From: Vibrio sp. SCSIO 43135 | GTDB taxonomy: Bacteria > Pseudomonadota > Gammaproteobacteria > Enterobacterales > Vibrionaceae | Reading direction: 5' to 3' | Assembly (NCBI RefSeq): GCF_023716665.1 | Contig: NZ_CP071860.1 | Coordinates: forward strand, 1 to 64,000 | DNA length: 64,000 bases | Shown here: positions 19,477 to 27,241 of the stretch, in pieces | Layout: each line of letters starts with the position of its first letter | How positions within the stretch are numbered: the first letter of the stretch is position 1 | Notes under the pieces: model-generated | The model's input: the letters and a program-made list of their open reading frames with translations, nothing else | Databases searched by the model: none | What the model was told of the DNA's origin: nothing | Made by a program: the position numbers and the translations under genes

Positions 19477-20223
19477 TTAGTAATTAAATGAAACGCCAAT
19501 TTGTACCGCGCTTTCTTCAAAGTGGTGTTGATCAAACGCTTTGGTGGTTTGTCGGTACTCGACATAAGGTTGCAATTGGGTGTCGGTGTAAGTCAGCCGC
19601 GCTTCGTAGTGAAGATTCGTGCTGTTATCGTAAACAATTGTCTGATTGGTTTGCTCTTGAATTACGTAGTTATAAGAAAATTCAGCAACATGCCCTAGCT
19701 CGTAGCTAAAACCAGCGTCGGCGCGCATTAGAACACTTCTACCTGAACTCGATCTATCTTCACTGTGATCGTGATGATCATGTTTATAAATCGTTGTTCT
19801 ACTATTTCCGTAATCGGCACCGAGACGAGCATGCAAAGTGAGTTCATGATTAGCTTGGTAGTCGAGGCCGAAACGAACCCTCACTTCATTGCTATCTGCG
19901 TAGCCGCCCTGCGCGTATGCACCATAAGCGAATAACCCAAACTGTTCGTTAGGTGTAAAATATCTACCAGCACCTAGTTGATAAAATTCGTGGGCTCCGG
20001 TTTCCCCTTCAACATAAACGAAGAAGCCACCCTCATCCATTGCTACTGCTTCAATACCATAGGCTTTTTCAGTCTGTGAGTGATTGTGACCATGGTGATT
20101 TTCGTTGGCGACGTATACATCGATTTGAGATCCGTTAGAGATATCGACATTACCGTGTGAAAGAGCAAACGGACTGACCAGTGCTAGCGAGAGTACTGAG
20201 AGGCGAAAAGTAAAACGTGTCAT
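19477..20223 (-). CDS. Histidine-rich outer-membrane beta-barrel protein
   Basis: A 248-residue exported protein with a signal peptide ending near FALSHG and alternating hydrophobic strands, finishing in FNY as expected for an outer-membrane barrel. Two histidine-rich stretches, HHGHNH near residue 43 and HDHHDH near 150, are probably in loops and could bind metal. It lies 57 bp downstream of the secreted metallo-hydrolase gene in the same direction, separated by a perfect hairpin. Ribosome site TAGGAAC. Function unknown; a second barrel nearby (23873-24592) has the same general plan. Confidence 0.75.
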   Translation of the reverse strand: MTRFTFRLSVLSLALVSPFALSHGNVDISNGSQIDVYVANENHHGHNHSQTEKAYGIEAVAMDEGGFFVYVEGETGAHEFYQLGAGRYFTPNEQFGLFAYGAYAQGGYADSNEVRVRFGLDYQANHELTLHARLGADYGNSRTTIYKHDHHDHSEDRSSSGRSVLMRADAGFSYELGHVAEFSYNYVIQEQTNQTIVYDNSTNLHYEARLTYTDTQLQPYVEYRQTTKAFDQHHFEESAVQIGVSFNY

Positions 20224-20248
20224 ATGTTGTTCCTACAATTTGAAAAAG

Positions 20249-20272
20249 TTGGGGTACCACCTGGTACCCCAA
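20249..20272 (-). promoter_or_regulatory. Intercistronic hairpin
   Basis: TTGGGGTACC-ACCT-GGTACCCCAA is a perfect 10-bp stem between the metallo-hydrolase and the barrel gene. In the direction of transcription it is followed by ACTTTTTC, so it could be a leaky terminator or an mRNA-stabilising element that sets the ratio of the two proteins. Confidence 0.65.
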
Positions 20273-20279
20273 GGAGGTT

Positions 20280-21896
20280 CTATTTCGTGTTGCCTTCGCG
20301 GGTATCGCGGTAAGGGTCAGCTGAGTGTTTGCGGTTGACAGAGCGTGGTTCTAAGCCGTGAGCTTCACGCATTTCATCTACCATTCTTTGTTTCTCACCC
20401 ATGCCACGCTTCATACTTTCAGGAAGTGCTTCAGTTGGAACGATTAGGTCTCTATCCAGCGGCCATTCTTTCAATAACTGAGGGTGGTAGCCTTCTGGGT
20501 AGTACAGTGATTCATCAATCTCTAGATCGCGTATCTCTTGCTCTTGGATATCTGCACGAGAGTTCTTAGGCATTGGTACTCGGAATACTTCGCCATCGTT
20601 TAAATTGAACTGAGGTGCTCGGTTGTTCGGGAAATCAGGGATAATGCCTTCTCGAACCCAGGCTTTTTCTGGTGTTATGTTTGCCACAATCATATCTGGC
20701 GCACCAAAGTGGTATGGCCCTTTCCAGTGCTCACGTACCTGAGCAACGGTTTCGTTGTTGTAGTATGGGTCGAACTCCATATGAGTCGTCATAAACAAGC
20801 GAGGTTGAACTTGATTGGCTAACCAACCCGCCGCGTATCCTGAAGTATGGTGAGTATCTATGGTGTATCGAGTTAGGAATGCCGGAACACCTTGAACGAT
20901 TGATGCTATTCCAACTAGCTCTGTTTGTACTTCGGTAACGAATAGGTCACAGCCACTGCCGTATTTGATATCAAGCTCGGTAGGGCGGCCGTCTCCTGTC
21001 CAAATGAAGCATAAGTTTTCATCGTCATTGATTTGCCAATCGAGGCGGTACGCAGACGCACCATCTTTGGCGTGTGAACGTCGCCAGTGAGAGACCTGGA
21101 CGCCATCAACGTCGTAAACAATGCCGCCATCATCTTTAAAATCGAACTCGACTACTTCGATATCGTTGCCGGATGGGAAGACATCAAAAGCGTCTTGGTG
21201 CCAAGAGAGCATTTGCAGCATCCCTTCTACCATATGGCGAGTTCCGTCTTCAGGGTTACGACCTGATGGGCCATAGATAGTTAACGGTTTTTCCCATCGA
21301 CCGTTCCAACCGCCAAATTGATACAGGTATGGTAATGAACCAAAGTGATCGACGTGAAGGTGAGTGATAAATACCTTGTCTAATTCATTAAGCGCGACAC
21401 CAGCTCCGATATAGTTAGCGATTGACGCTTCACCTAAATCGAAGACAAAATTGTCGCCATTGCCGAGCTCAACATAGATAGACGTGTTTGCTTGCCCTGG
21501 GCGAATCATTGGAGAAGTCCCCATAAAGGTGACTCGCATTTCATTGTAGAGAAGCTCTTCGGTACGTGGATACCAGTTGGCCGCGGTGACCATGTGGTCC
21601 ATTGGTTCAATACCGTCGAACATTAGGCCTTCTTTCCAAAGTTCTTCACCCGTTTTGATGTCGGTTTTTAACCCACCTTGTAGAATGGCGTGAATTTCTT
21701 CTGGAGAAGAGTAGATTTTTCCTCCCTGTTTCATGAGGTCATCAGTACTGACATTTTGCTCGTAGTTGTAATGTTTGTAACCACTGAAGCTAGCAGAGTT
21801 CTCCGATTGGTAGTGCTCAAATGGATTGTTGGCGAAAGCACTGGTTGAGATCAAAATAGCGCCAGCGAGAGTGGTGAGAGTTCTATATTTTTTCAT
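20280..21896 (-). CDS. Secreted metallo-beta-lactamase-fold hydrolase
   Basis: A 538-residue MBL-fold enzyme with a signal peptide (cleavage near AFA-NN). The metal-binding motif THLHVDH spans 178-184 and later histidines and aspartates (IWTGDGRP, TTHMEFD) complete a binuclear site. A helical region precedes the fold and a charged C-terminal tail follows. The family resembles those annotated as guanitoxin-type GntH MBL proteins, but I have no substrate evidence and do not assign a reaction. Its promoter carries the shared LysR palindrome (22041-22059). Ribosome site TGTAGGAAC 6 bp before the ATG. Confidence 0.82.
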   Translation of the reverse strand: MKKYRTLTTLAGAILISTSAFANNPFEHYQSENSASFSGYKHYNYEQNVSTDDLMKQGGKIYSSPEEIHAILQGGLKTDIKTGEELWKEGLMFDGIEPMDHMVTAANWYPRTEELLYNEMRVTFMGTSPMIRPGQANTSIYVELGNGDNFVFDLGEASIANYIGAGVALNELDKVFITHLHVDHFGSLPYLYQFGGWNGRWEKPLTIYGPSGRNPEDGTRHMVEGMLQMLSWHQDAFDVFPSGNDIEVVEFDFKDDGGIVYDVDGVQVSHWRRSHAKDGASAYRLDWQINDDENLCFIWTGDGRPTELDIKYGSGCDLFVTEVQTELVGIASIVQGVPAFLTRYTIDTHHTSGYAAGWLANQVQPRLFMTTHMEFDPYYNNETVAQVREHWKGPYHFGAPDMIVANITPEKAWVREGIIPDFPNNRAPQFNLNDGEVFRVPMPKNSRADIQEQEIRDLEIDESLYYPEGYHPQLLKEWPLDRDLIVPTEALPESMKRGMGEKQRMVDEMREAHGLEPRSVNRKHSADPYRDTREGNTK

Positions 21897-21991
21897 GTGT
21901 GAGTTCCTACAAAGTTAAAAGGAAATCACGTCCATGTGTTGTATTTTTGGCAATGAATTTGTTGATTCACCCCTGCCCCGTTGATGAAGCC

Positions 21992-22059
21992 ATTATGGGA
22001 TAGCAAAGCAAGATAATGGATAGAGGTAACTTTAGGTGAAACATAAATCTAATTTATGT
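21992..22059 (-). promoter_or_regulatory. LysR-site promoter of the metallo-hydrolase gene
   Basis: The palindrome ACATAAAT-CTA-ATTTATGT (22041-22059) lies exactly 45 bp from the -10-like CATAAT (reverse of 21992-21997). The -35 position (TCCATT) is poor, as in activator-dependent promoters. If transcription starts near 21985 the palindrome is centred near -65, the classical LysR recognition position. The leader would be about 90 nt. Confidence 0.7.
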
Positions 22060-22095
22060 TTTGACTGCTTTCTCTTTTACTATGGCTCGAATACT

Positions 22096-22125
22096 AAAAA
22101 GCCCACCAATGCTGGTGAGCTTTTG
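22096..22125 (-). terminator. Terminator after the small exported-protein operon
   Basis: On the minus strand AAAAGCTCACCA, a 4-nt loop and TGGTGGGCTTTTT form a hairpin with a U-run about 80 bp after the last gene (22202-22648) and before the metallo-hydrolase promoter. Confidence 0.7.
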
Positions 22126-22201
22126 TTTTGGGGAAAGATCTTCGTGTTGCGCGAAAGGCGGCAAATCCCTTTGCCATTGTAGGACTCGGTGAGGCCATGC
22201 A

Positions 22202-22648
22202 CTAGCTGCGTTCTTGAGAGCTGCTATTTTGTCCTGTTAGTTTTATTTGCCGGTTGAATTCTCTATCGGCAAGTTCTTGTTCGTCGTACAGTTCTTCGAG
22301 TACTACTTGGTCCATTGCCATGACGTCATAGAATTGTTCAGCGCAGTATTCTTCGCTCCACTTTGGGCGCATCTCGTCATCTTGGGCTATTTTGTTGACG
22401 TGATCCGCTGCAAAATGGGTGTAATGCTCAAACAGTTCTTCATCTGTGCCATTAGCCACCCATGAGAGCTTTTTAAACCAGATAGCAGATTGTTCTTCGC
22501 TGATATGTTCATTTACTTTGCAAACCGACATTGCCACCAGTGATTCTGTATAATTTTCGTAGTGTGGCAGGGTATTATGCACGTGTGCGCCACATGCTAA
22601 AGCTAACCCTGTGAACAGTGATGTCGAAGCGGCGAAAATTCTTTTCAT
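22202..22648 (-). CDS. Small exported protein, unknown function
   Basis: A 148-residue protein with an N-terminal signal sequence (MKRIFAASTSLFTGLALAC). The cysteine after the hydrophobic segment could be a lipid site, but the lipobox is imperfect. The mature part is acidic and helical, rich in His, Glu and Trp, with two further cysteines. I do not recognise the family. The ATG overlaps the stop of the upstream gene (ATGA), indicating translational coupling; CGGAG is the ribosome site. Confidence 0.7.
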   Translation of the reverse strand: MKRIFAASTSLFTGLALACGAHVHNTLPHYENYTESLVAMSVCKVNEHISEEQSAIWFKKLSWVANGTDEELFEHYTHFAADHVNKIAQDDEMRPKWSEEYCAEQFYDVMAMDQVVLEELYDEQELADREFNRQIKLTGQNSSSQERS

Positions 22649-23025
22649 AATGTTGTCTCCGGAGTCGGTTGTGTGCACATTTGTTTGACGTGGCCTTTTT
22701 GCTCGGCTTCGTCGATTAGCTGTTTACCCATTGCGATGCCTTCTTGGTACATCTCGTGTTGCTCACTAAATTGAAATTCTTCACCTAGAACATCAGCAGA
22801 CAAACCTTCGATGGTTTCTCGCATCACAGCGGATTGTTTCTCCACGTAACTTGACGACATGGTGCCGTACTCGAGACAATATTGATTTACGGTTTCTACC
22901 GCGGCCGCCGCCATAATGGCATTATCTTGGCTAAATAGAGTGTCGTGGTCATGCTGGGCGGCATGGGCAGATATGGAGCCTAATGCAGTGATGCCAACTA
23001 AGAGGGCAAAAACAGAGTTTTTCAT
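22645..23025 (-). CDS. Small exported protein, unknown function
   Basis: A 126-residue protein with a clear signal peptide (cleavage near AHA-AQHDHD). The mature part is acidic and helical, with an HDHD motif at the new N-terminus and two cysteines that could pair. I do not recognise the family. It shares the TGTAGGAA ribosome-site sequence with the barrel, metallo-hydrolase and 23-residue peptide genes of this region and is translationally coupled to the next gene. Confidence 0.7.
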   Translation of the reverse strand: MKNSVFALLVGITALGSISAHAAQHDHDTLFSQDNAIMAAAAVETVNQYCLEYGTMSSSYVEKQSAVMRETIEGLSADVLGEEFQFSEQHEMYQEGIAMGKQLIDEAEQKGHVKQMCTQPTPETTL

Positions 23026-23097
23026 TTGGAATTTCCTACAATTCGTTGCTGGTAAAGAGAAGTCGTTATCTAACACATGGTCTTTAAGGTTATGTCG

Positions 23098-23169
23098 TCA
23101 GGTGTTAGCGACTGCTGCTAATGCGAGTGAGGCAAGCATCAAGATTGAAAGTATGCGAGTGCTGTTCAT
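23098..23169 (-). CDS. Predicted 23-residue hydrophobic peptide
   Basis: A 23-codon reading frame starting MNSTRILSILMLASLALAA, like a lone signal peptide or membrane peptide. It follows TATAGGAACTCACAT, nearly identical to the leader of the metallo-hydrolase gene, and is the first reading frame after the LysR-site promoter at 23269-23336. It lies 73 bp before the 126-residue protein gene. It could be a real small protein, a leader peptide, or the remnant of a duplicated gene start. Confidence 0.45.
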   Translation of the reverse strand: MNSTRILSILMLASLALAAVANT

Positions 23170-23268
23170 ATGTGAGTTCCTATATTCGTATTTTGGAAAT
23201 CACATCCGTGTGGCTTAATGGGTTAGCCGAGAAGCCTAAGGCTTTGTCCGTGCTCGGTTGATATGGGT

Positions 23269-23336
23269 ATTATGCTGCTGCAGAGCTGAACATTGGAGAC
23301 AGCGAACTTTGTTTTAAACATAAATTAAATTTATGT
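23269..23336 (-). promoter_or_regulatory. LysR-site promoter of the small exported-protein operon
   Basis: The palindrome ACATAAAT-TAA-ATTTATGT (23318-23336) is again 45 bp from a CATAAT -10 (reverse of 23269-23274), with TCCAAT at the -35 position. It matches the metallo-hydrolase promoter in motif, spacing and leader length (about 93 nt). Confidence 0.7.
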
Positions 23337-23378
23337 ATTTGATACCTTGGCCGTGCTTCTCTCGACAATGTGAGTGCG

Positions 23379-23816
23379 TTAATTGAGAGCCTCGTAACCA
23401 CGGCCGTTCATACAATTACGCATTAGATCATCGCGTTCTTTCTGGTTAGTTTGACTGGCCTCACTTTTTGAGTGGGCTCCTGACAATACGCCGACTGTGG
23501 TACCAATTGCGGCACCAGTTTTGGCAGCGCTGCTACCTGAGTTGCCCGATACACTGCCCGCAATCGCACCTGCGGCAGCGCCTCGTAGCCCTCTTTTCAC
23601 GCCTTGCTCAACAGCGCCACTTCCTTCGCGATTGCCAACCTTGCCGAGTAAATTTGAGCATTGACTATGATCCTGCTGAAATTGCGCAGAGTCGTAGCGT
23701 GATTCATCAAACACTAGCGTATGGGCGGAAACATAGGTGGGAAGCGCTGAAAATAAAAGGATGCTCATGGCGGCGCTAATGTTGATTATTTTCTGATGTA
23801 AAGAGTGGCGTTTCAT
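23379..23816 (-). CDS. Exported glycine-zipper protein
   Basis: A 145-residue protein with a signal sequence (cleavage near VSA-HTLVF). The mature part has a conserved N-terminal segment with a cysteine (QCSNLL), then a glycine-zipper region (GLRGAAAGAIAGSVSGNSG...GAAIGTTVGVLSG, about 75-112) that can insert into membranes, and a C-terminal RNCMNGRGYEALN found in many such envelope proteins. It lies 57 bp downstream of the barrel gene at 23873-24592 and is probably co-transcribed with it. Confidence 0.78.
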   Translation of the reverse strand: MKRHSLHQKIINISAAMSILLFSALPTYVSAHTLVFDESRYDSAQFQQDHSQCSNLLGKVGNREGSGAVEQGVKRGLRGAAAGAIAGSVSGNSGSSAAKTGAAIGTTVGVLSGAHSKSEASQTNQKERDDLMRNCMNGRGYEALN

Positions 23817-23872
23817 CGAATTGGCCTCTTAAGAAACCGGCAACTCCTTCTGCCAATTAAGACTTGATTGGA

Positions 23873-24592
23873 TTAAAATTCGTAAGACACACCAAGTGTC
23901 CAAATACTGTCGTTTTCAACAATATTGTTCAGAGCACTTGAGGGAGAGAGTTCGCCTTCATGGGTATTGAAGTAGGTGTATTTCACATAAGGCGTCCATT
24001 GGTCGATAGAAGTCGAGAGAATGACTTCGTGCTCATTGGTACGATAGGAATCTTGGCTAAAGTAGAACTCTCCACCTACATGAGTGAAACCACCATTGGA
24101 TCCGTCTCTATTTTCGTGGGTATAGGTGTAATCCAGAGCCCATTGCCCCATATCCAGCCCAAAACCTGCGATCCATTGATTGGTATTAATCGCGGTATCA
24201 CTGAGATTCTCTAAGGTCTGACCTGAGCGGTTGTATCCATAACCTGTAAACAAGTTGAGGTTTTCGGTTGCCTGAAAGTCGACAGTCGCTTCGATTAGCA
24301 TTTCTTCTCCGGTTTCCCACTTGCCGAGTTCACCGTAGAGGTTCAAGCCCCAGTCGTCAGCAAGGGTGAAGTAATGCCCATAGCCAGCAGCCAACCAGCC
24401 TTGATCATCGAAGCCAATGTAAACTTGGCCATTTTCAGACGTGTCAATGAGTGCACCGGCTTCAGTGGTATAAGTACCGTTGTCTGCCGCGTTAGAAGCG
24501 ATATTCTGCTCTAGATAGACTTGAGTTGAGGTTGCAAAGGCAGCACCACTCATACACAGCATGGATAGGGGAAGTAGGCGGAACAGTTTCAT
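23873..24592 (-). CDS. Outer-membrane beta-barrel protein
   Basis: A 239-residue exported protein with signal peptide (cleavage near AFA-TST), alternating beta strands with aromatic belts and a C-terminal SYEF. No function can be read from sequence. It has the third copy of the LysR-type palindrome upstream and a 9-bp inverted repeat covering its ribosome site. Probably co-transcribed with the glycine-zipper gene. Confidence 0.78.
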   Translation of the reverse strand: MKLFRLLPLSMLCMSGAAFATSTQVYLEQNIASNAADNGTYTTEAGALIDTSENGQVYIGFDDQGWLAAGYGHYFTLADDWGLNLYGELGKWETGEEMLIEATVDFQATENLNLFTGYGYNRSGQTLENLSDTAINTNQWIAGFGLDMGQWALDYTYTHENRDGSNGGFTHVGGEFYFSQDSYRTNEHEVILSTSIDQWTPYVKYTYFNTHEGELSPSSALNNIVENDSIWTLGVSYEF

Positions 24593-24597
24593 AATTT

Positions 24598-24634
24598 TCT
24601 CCAGTATTGTTTACCTGTTAACAAGTACTGGAGA
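24598..24634 (-). promoter_or_regulatory. Inverted repeat over the barrel-gene ribosome site
   Basis: TCTCCAGTA (24598-24606) and TACTGGAGA (24626-24634) pair perfectly; the 3' arm in the mRNA contains the GGAGA ribosome site 6 bp before the ATG. If the transcript includes both arms, the hairpin would block translation. The -10 predicted from the shared promoter would start the RNA inside the upstream arm, so it could instead be a DNA operator. Confidence 0.45.
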
Positions 24635-24701
24635 TTATTTAGTGGCTGAGGCTAGGAATAAACGAAGTGGACTTATGATAAGAAATTAATCGTATTTATG
24701 T
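24634..24701 (-). promoter_or_regulatory. LysR-site promoter of the barrel/glycine-zipper operon
   Basis: AAATTAAT-CGT-ATTTATGT (24683-24701) matches 14 of 16 arm positions of the palindrome found at 22041 and 23318, and again sits 45 bp from the -10-like AATAAT (reverse of 24634-24639). It overlaps the stop codon of the LysR gene. Confidence 0.6.
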
Positions 24702-25538
24702 ATGAGCCTTGGGCAATGCTGATTTAATAGCGTCTCTTACTTCCATATGCTGGTTGTCATTGGCGTATCGGCGATGATAGATCATGCGAAACTTAATTGG
24801 GCGCAACTCTAAAGGAATTGCATGGATGGTTAGATTTAACTTTGGCGCTAATAATTCAGCCAATGAGCGAGTAGAGGCTGCAATGTAGTCGGTAGTACTT
24901 GCAAGCATCAGCATCGAAGAAATGGAGCTTGTTTCGATACTGATTTTCCTTGGCTGTATTGGTTTGTCTGATAGGAAATCAATGGTGTTCATCTCTGAGC
25001 GCCTGACTTTTAAGGCAATGTGGCTCTCATCGAAATATTGCTCATAACTTAGTGAATCAGTTATGCGTGGATGTGCTTTTCGAGTTAGGCATACCGCTTC
25101 ATCATCAAACAGGATTTCTTCGACCAATGAGTGGCGTTTATTGGAAATCACGTCTATGACCAGATCAACTTTTTGCGCGATCAGGGCATCGAACAGCAGT
25201 TCTTCATCCAGTGGCGCCTCAATAAAATTTACGCCTTCAACGTTCGCTAGAAACGGAATCATGCTCTCTGTACAGTAGACATTGAGCGCTTCACTGCTTT
25301 CTGCAACACTGTTAATGATATTGATAGGGTCTTCGACTTTATGAGCTAAAGAAACGGCGGCGCCTGTGGGTGCAATCCCTCGTCCTTCTCTGACGAAGAG
25401 TGATTTTCCGACAACAGCTTCAAGTCGTTTGATCGCAGAGCTGACTGCTGGCTGAGTTAGGTCTAGCTCTTCAGAGGCGACTGTGATCGACCTGTGCTTG
25501 TATACCGCCAAGAATGTCGTGAGTAGATTTAAGTCCAT
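24696..25538 (-). CDS. LysR-family regulator of the exported-protein cluster
   Basis: A 280-residue LysR-type regulator: helix-turn-helix (RSITVASEELDLTQPAVSSAIKRLEAVVG, about 18-45) and effector-binding domain. It lies directly upstream of, and in the same direction as, the barrel/glycine-zipper genes. Three nearby promoters share one T-N11-A palindrome at the position LysR activators use, so I infer it activates them. I chose ATG 25538, after CAGGAGACTAAA, over an in-frame upstream ATG. No copy of the palindrome was seen before its own start. Confidence 0.88.
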   Translation of the reverse strand: MDLNLLTTFLAVYKHRSITVASEELDLTQPAVSSAIKRLEAVVGKSLFVREGRGIAPTGAAVSLAHKVEDPINIINSVAESSEALNVYCTESMIPFLANVEGVNFIEAPLDEELLFDALIAQKVDLVIDVISNKRHSLVEEILFDDEAVCLTRKAHPRITDSLSYEQYFDESHIALKVRRSEMNTIDFLSDKPIQPRKISIETSSISSMLMLASTTDYIAASTRSLAELLAPKLNLTIHAIPLELRPIKFRMIYHRRYANDNQHMEVRDAIKSALPKAHT

Positions 25539-25729
25539 TTTAGTCTCCTGTCTGGATCGCGCCGCCACTGGTACCTAGGATGATTACCACTAAAACAATG
25601 AAGTATTTAGTATTAACATTCAACCAGATTAGACATGTTGGCAATAATTCAGCACAAGCAATTTTTTCTTTTGTTTTTTGGTGTTAGCGGCAAATTTACC
25701 TTAGCCTCATCGCTCAGTTTTGGTTGTCC

Positions 25730-25744
25730 GTTTACACTGTAAAA
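25730..25744. other. parS2 site 4
   Basis: TTTACACTGTAAA at 25731-25743 is a perfect parS2, in the intergenic region between the LysR gene and a terminator. Confidence 0.88.
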
Positions 25745-25764
25745 AGTTAGATATAGGAAAACTG

Positions 25765-25792
25765 AAAAGCCCAGCATTCATGCTGGGCTTTT
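25765..25792 (-). terminator. Terminator of the HlyD operon
   Basis: AAAAGCCCAGCA-TTCA-TGCTGGGCTTTT, a perfect 12-bp stem with flanking A and T runs, 26 bp after the HlyD gene end. The remainder of 25539-25817 contains only parS2 site 4. Confidence 0.85.
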
Positions 25793-25817
25793 AACCTACC
25801 AAGAGTCGTTGCTGCTT

Positions 25818-26804
25818 TTAGAAAGCACCTAAGAAACTTTTCATCGCTTTAAGCCTTAGGGTTGCCGCACCTAACATGTCGATAGGGCCAAGCAGCGCGA
25901 ATGGTTTTTCTGTTGCTATCCACGCTGAGCCACGGGCGCCAATTGGTATTTCAATGCCTTCAGGTTCGCTAAATTCGATCAGAACGGTACGGCCAATATT
26001 ACGAGAGTTGTTCATTAGCTGCTGAGCCACCCCCGGTTCTTGGCTCAAATGAGTGCCTCGCGCTTCACCGGTTGCTAGCGTTATCGAATGGACTCGGCCG
26101 CGAAAAATGTGCCCAGGGTAGGCATCAACATAAAACTCAGCAAATTGCCCAGCTTTGACACGGTTCCATAATTGATCGGGAATACGCATTTCCAACATCT
26201 TATTCTCGGTGTTCCAAATCTGCAGGTTACCTACTCGCGAGCCTGCTGCGGTATCAAGCCTTGTAATCGCACCGTCGAATGGGGCTCGGATTTCCAATAA
26301 GCCTAACTCATACTGCGCTTGCTTTAGCTGCGCCTGTAGTGACTCGATTTCGAACTCTAAGCCCGCAATTTGGCTTTCGGCCGCATCAATATCTCGTTGC
26401 GCGACAGAGTGCTCGAGTTTCTTCAAGCGAGCCAAATCATCTTGGTTTTGTTCAAGCTGAGTCTGTTTACCTGCGATATCGGCTTCTAACTGGGTAATAG
26501 TATTTTCTTGTTCATCATCGACAAGGGTGTAAAGCAACTGGCCTTTTTTAACCCGCTCATTGTGGTCGACATAGTAGCGATCGATAGATTCTGTTACTGG
26601 GCTCAAAATGGCTGACTGAGCACGTACAACGGATGAATCGGTGAGATCGACGGGGGAGTAGAATCGGTGCGCGAAAAAGACTGCTACGTTCATCAGAATA
26701 CCAACCACGACCATGGTTGTGAGGCTGGTGGGGGTTTTCTTTACTAAGCCAGTTTTTAACAACAACCAGCAGATAAAAATATAGGGATAGAGAAGTTCTT
26801 TCAT
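25818..26804 (-). CDS. HlyD-family membrane fusion protein, copy 1
   Basis: A 328-residue periplasmic adaptor with an N-terminal membrane anchor (about residues 25-45, TTMVVVGILMNVAVFFAHRFYS), a lipoyl-like domain, a coiled-coil hairpin (about 95-175) and a beta-barrel domain (ITRLDTAAGSRVGNLQIWN). Such adaptors connect an inner-membrane pump to an outer-membrane channel, but none is encoded nearby. The start ATG shares one base with the stop of the preceding small membrane protein gene (TAATG). A paralogous pair lies at 34691-36030. Confidence 0.85.
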   Translation of the reverse strand: MKELLYPYIFICWLLLKTGLVKKTPTSLTTMVVVGILMNVAVFFAHRFYSPVDLTDSSVVRAQSAILSPVTESIDRYYVDHNERVKKGQLLYTLVDDEQENTITQLEADIAGKQTQLEQNQDDLARLKKLEHSVAQRDIDAAESQIAGLEFEIESLQAQLKQAQYELGLLEIRAPFDGAITRLDTAAGSRVGNLQIWNTENKMLEMRIPDQLWNRVKAGQFAEFYVDAYPGHIFRGRVHSITLATGEARGTHLSQEPGVAQQLMNNSRNIGRTVLIEFSEPEGIEIPIGARGSAWIATEKPFALLGPIDMLGAATLRLKAMKSFLGAF

Positions 26805-27241
26805 TAGCGAGTTAGCCTCCGAATTGCGTTCGACAGTTTCTCCCAATCGATCACAACGATGATAATGGCGGCAATCCATAACCAACCGTAGAAAAAGCCC
26901 AACATGCATAACCAAAAGACCAATTTAGGCTGGCCGGTGTGCGCGGAGTGTTTTTTCGGTAGAGAGTGCAGTTTCCAATAACCCCAAATCACCAGCGCCA
27001 ATGTTGTGATGGTTATCATGGTCAGGGCACCAATGAAAACCGGAGTATCGAGCAGTTTGGGCTTGAGAACGGAGGTAGTAGTCCAGTACGAATTTGGAAT
27101 GTCGGTATGATGAATCACGAACGCGGAGCTCAATCCAACAGACCCCAAACCAATCAAAAGCAAAGCGGCCACGACCGCAAACTTTACTTTGTGACGGCTT
27201 AGGAAAGATGGTTTGGCTTCGATGCAGATATCTTGTGCCAT
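26804..27241 (-). CDS. Small inner-membrane protein paired with HlyD, copy 1
   Basis: A 145-residue protein with three predicted membrane segments (about 20-42, 72-92, 108-130). The signature LHSLPKK...QPKLVFWLCMLGFFYGWLW...DWEKL is shared with the 103-residue protein at 34691-35002, which is also translationally coupled to an HlyD gene. The extra N-terminal segment here is absent from that copy. It resembles in arrangement the E. coli small-membrane-protein/HlyD pairs yiaW-yiaV and yibI-yibH, but I cannot confirm homology. Confidence 0.75.
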   Translation of the reverse strand: MAQDICIEAKPSFLSRHKVKFAVVAALLLIGLGSVGLSSAFVIHHTDIPNSYWTTTSVLKPKLLDTPVFIGALTMITITTLALVIWGYWKLHSLPKKHSAHTGQPKLVFWLCMLGFFYGWLWIAAIIIVVIDWEKLSNAIRRLTR

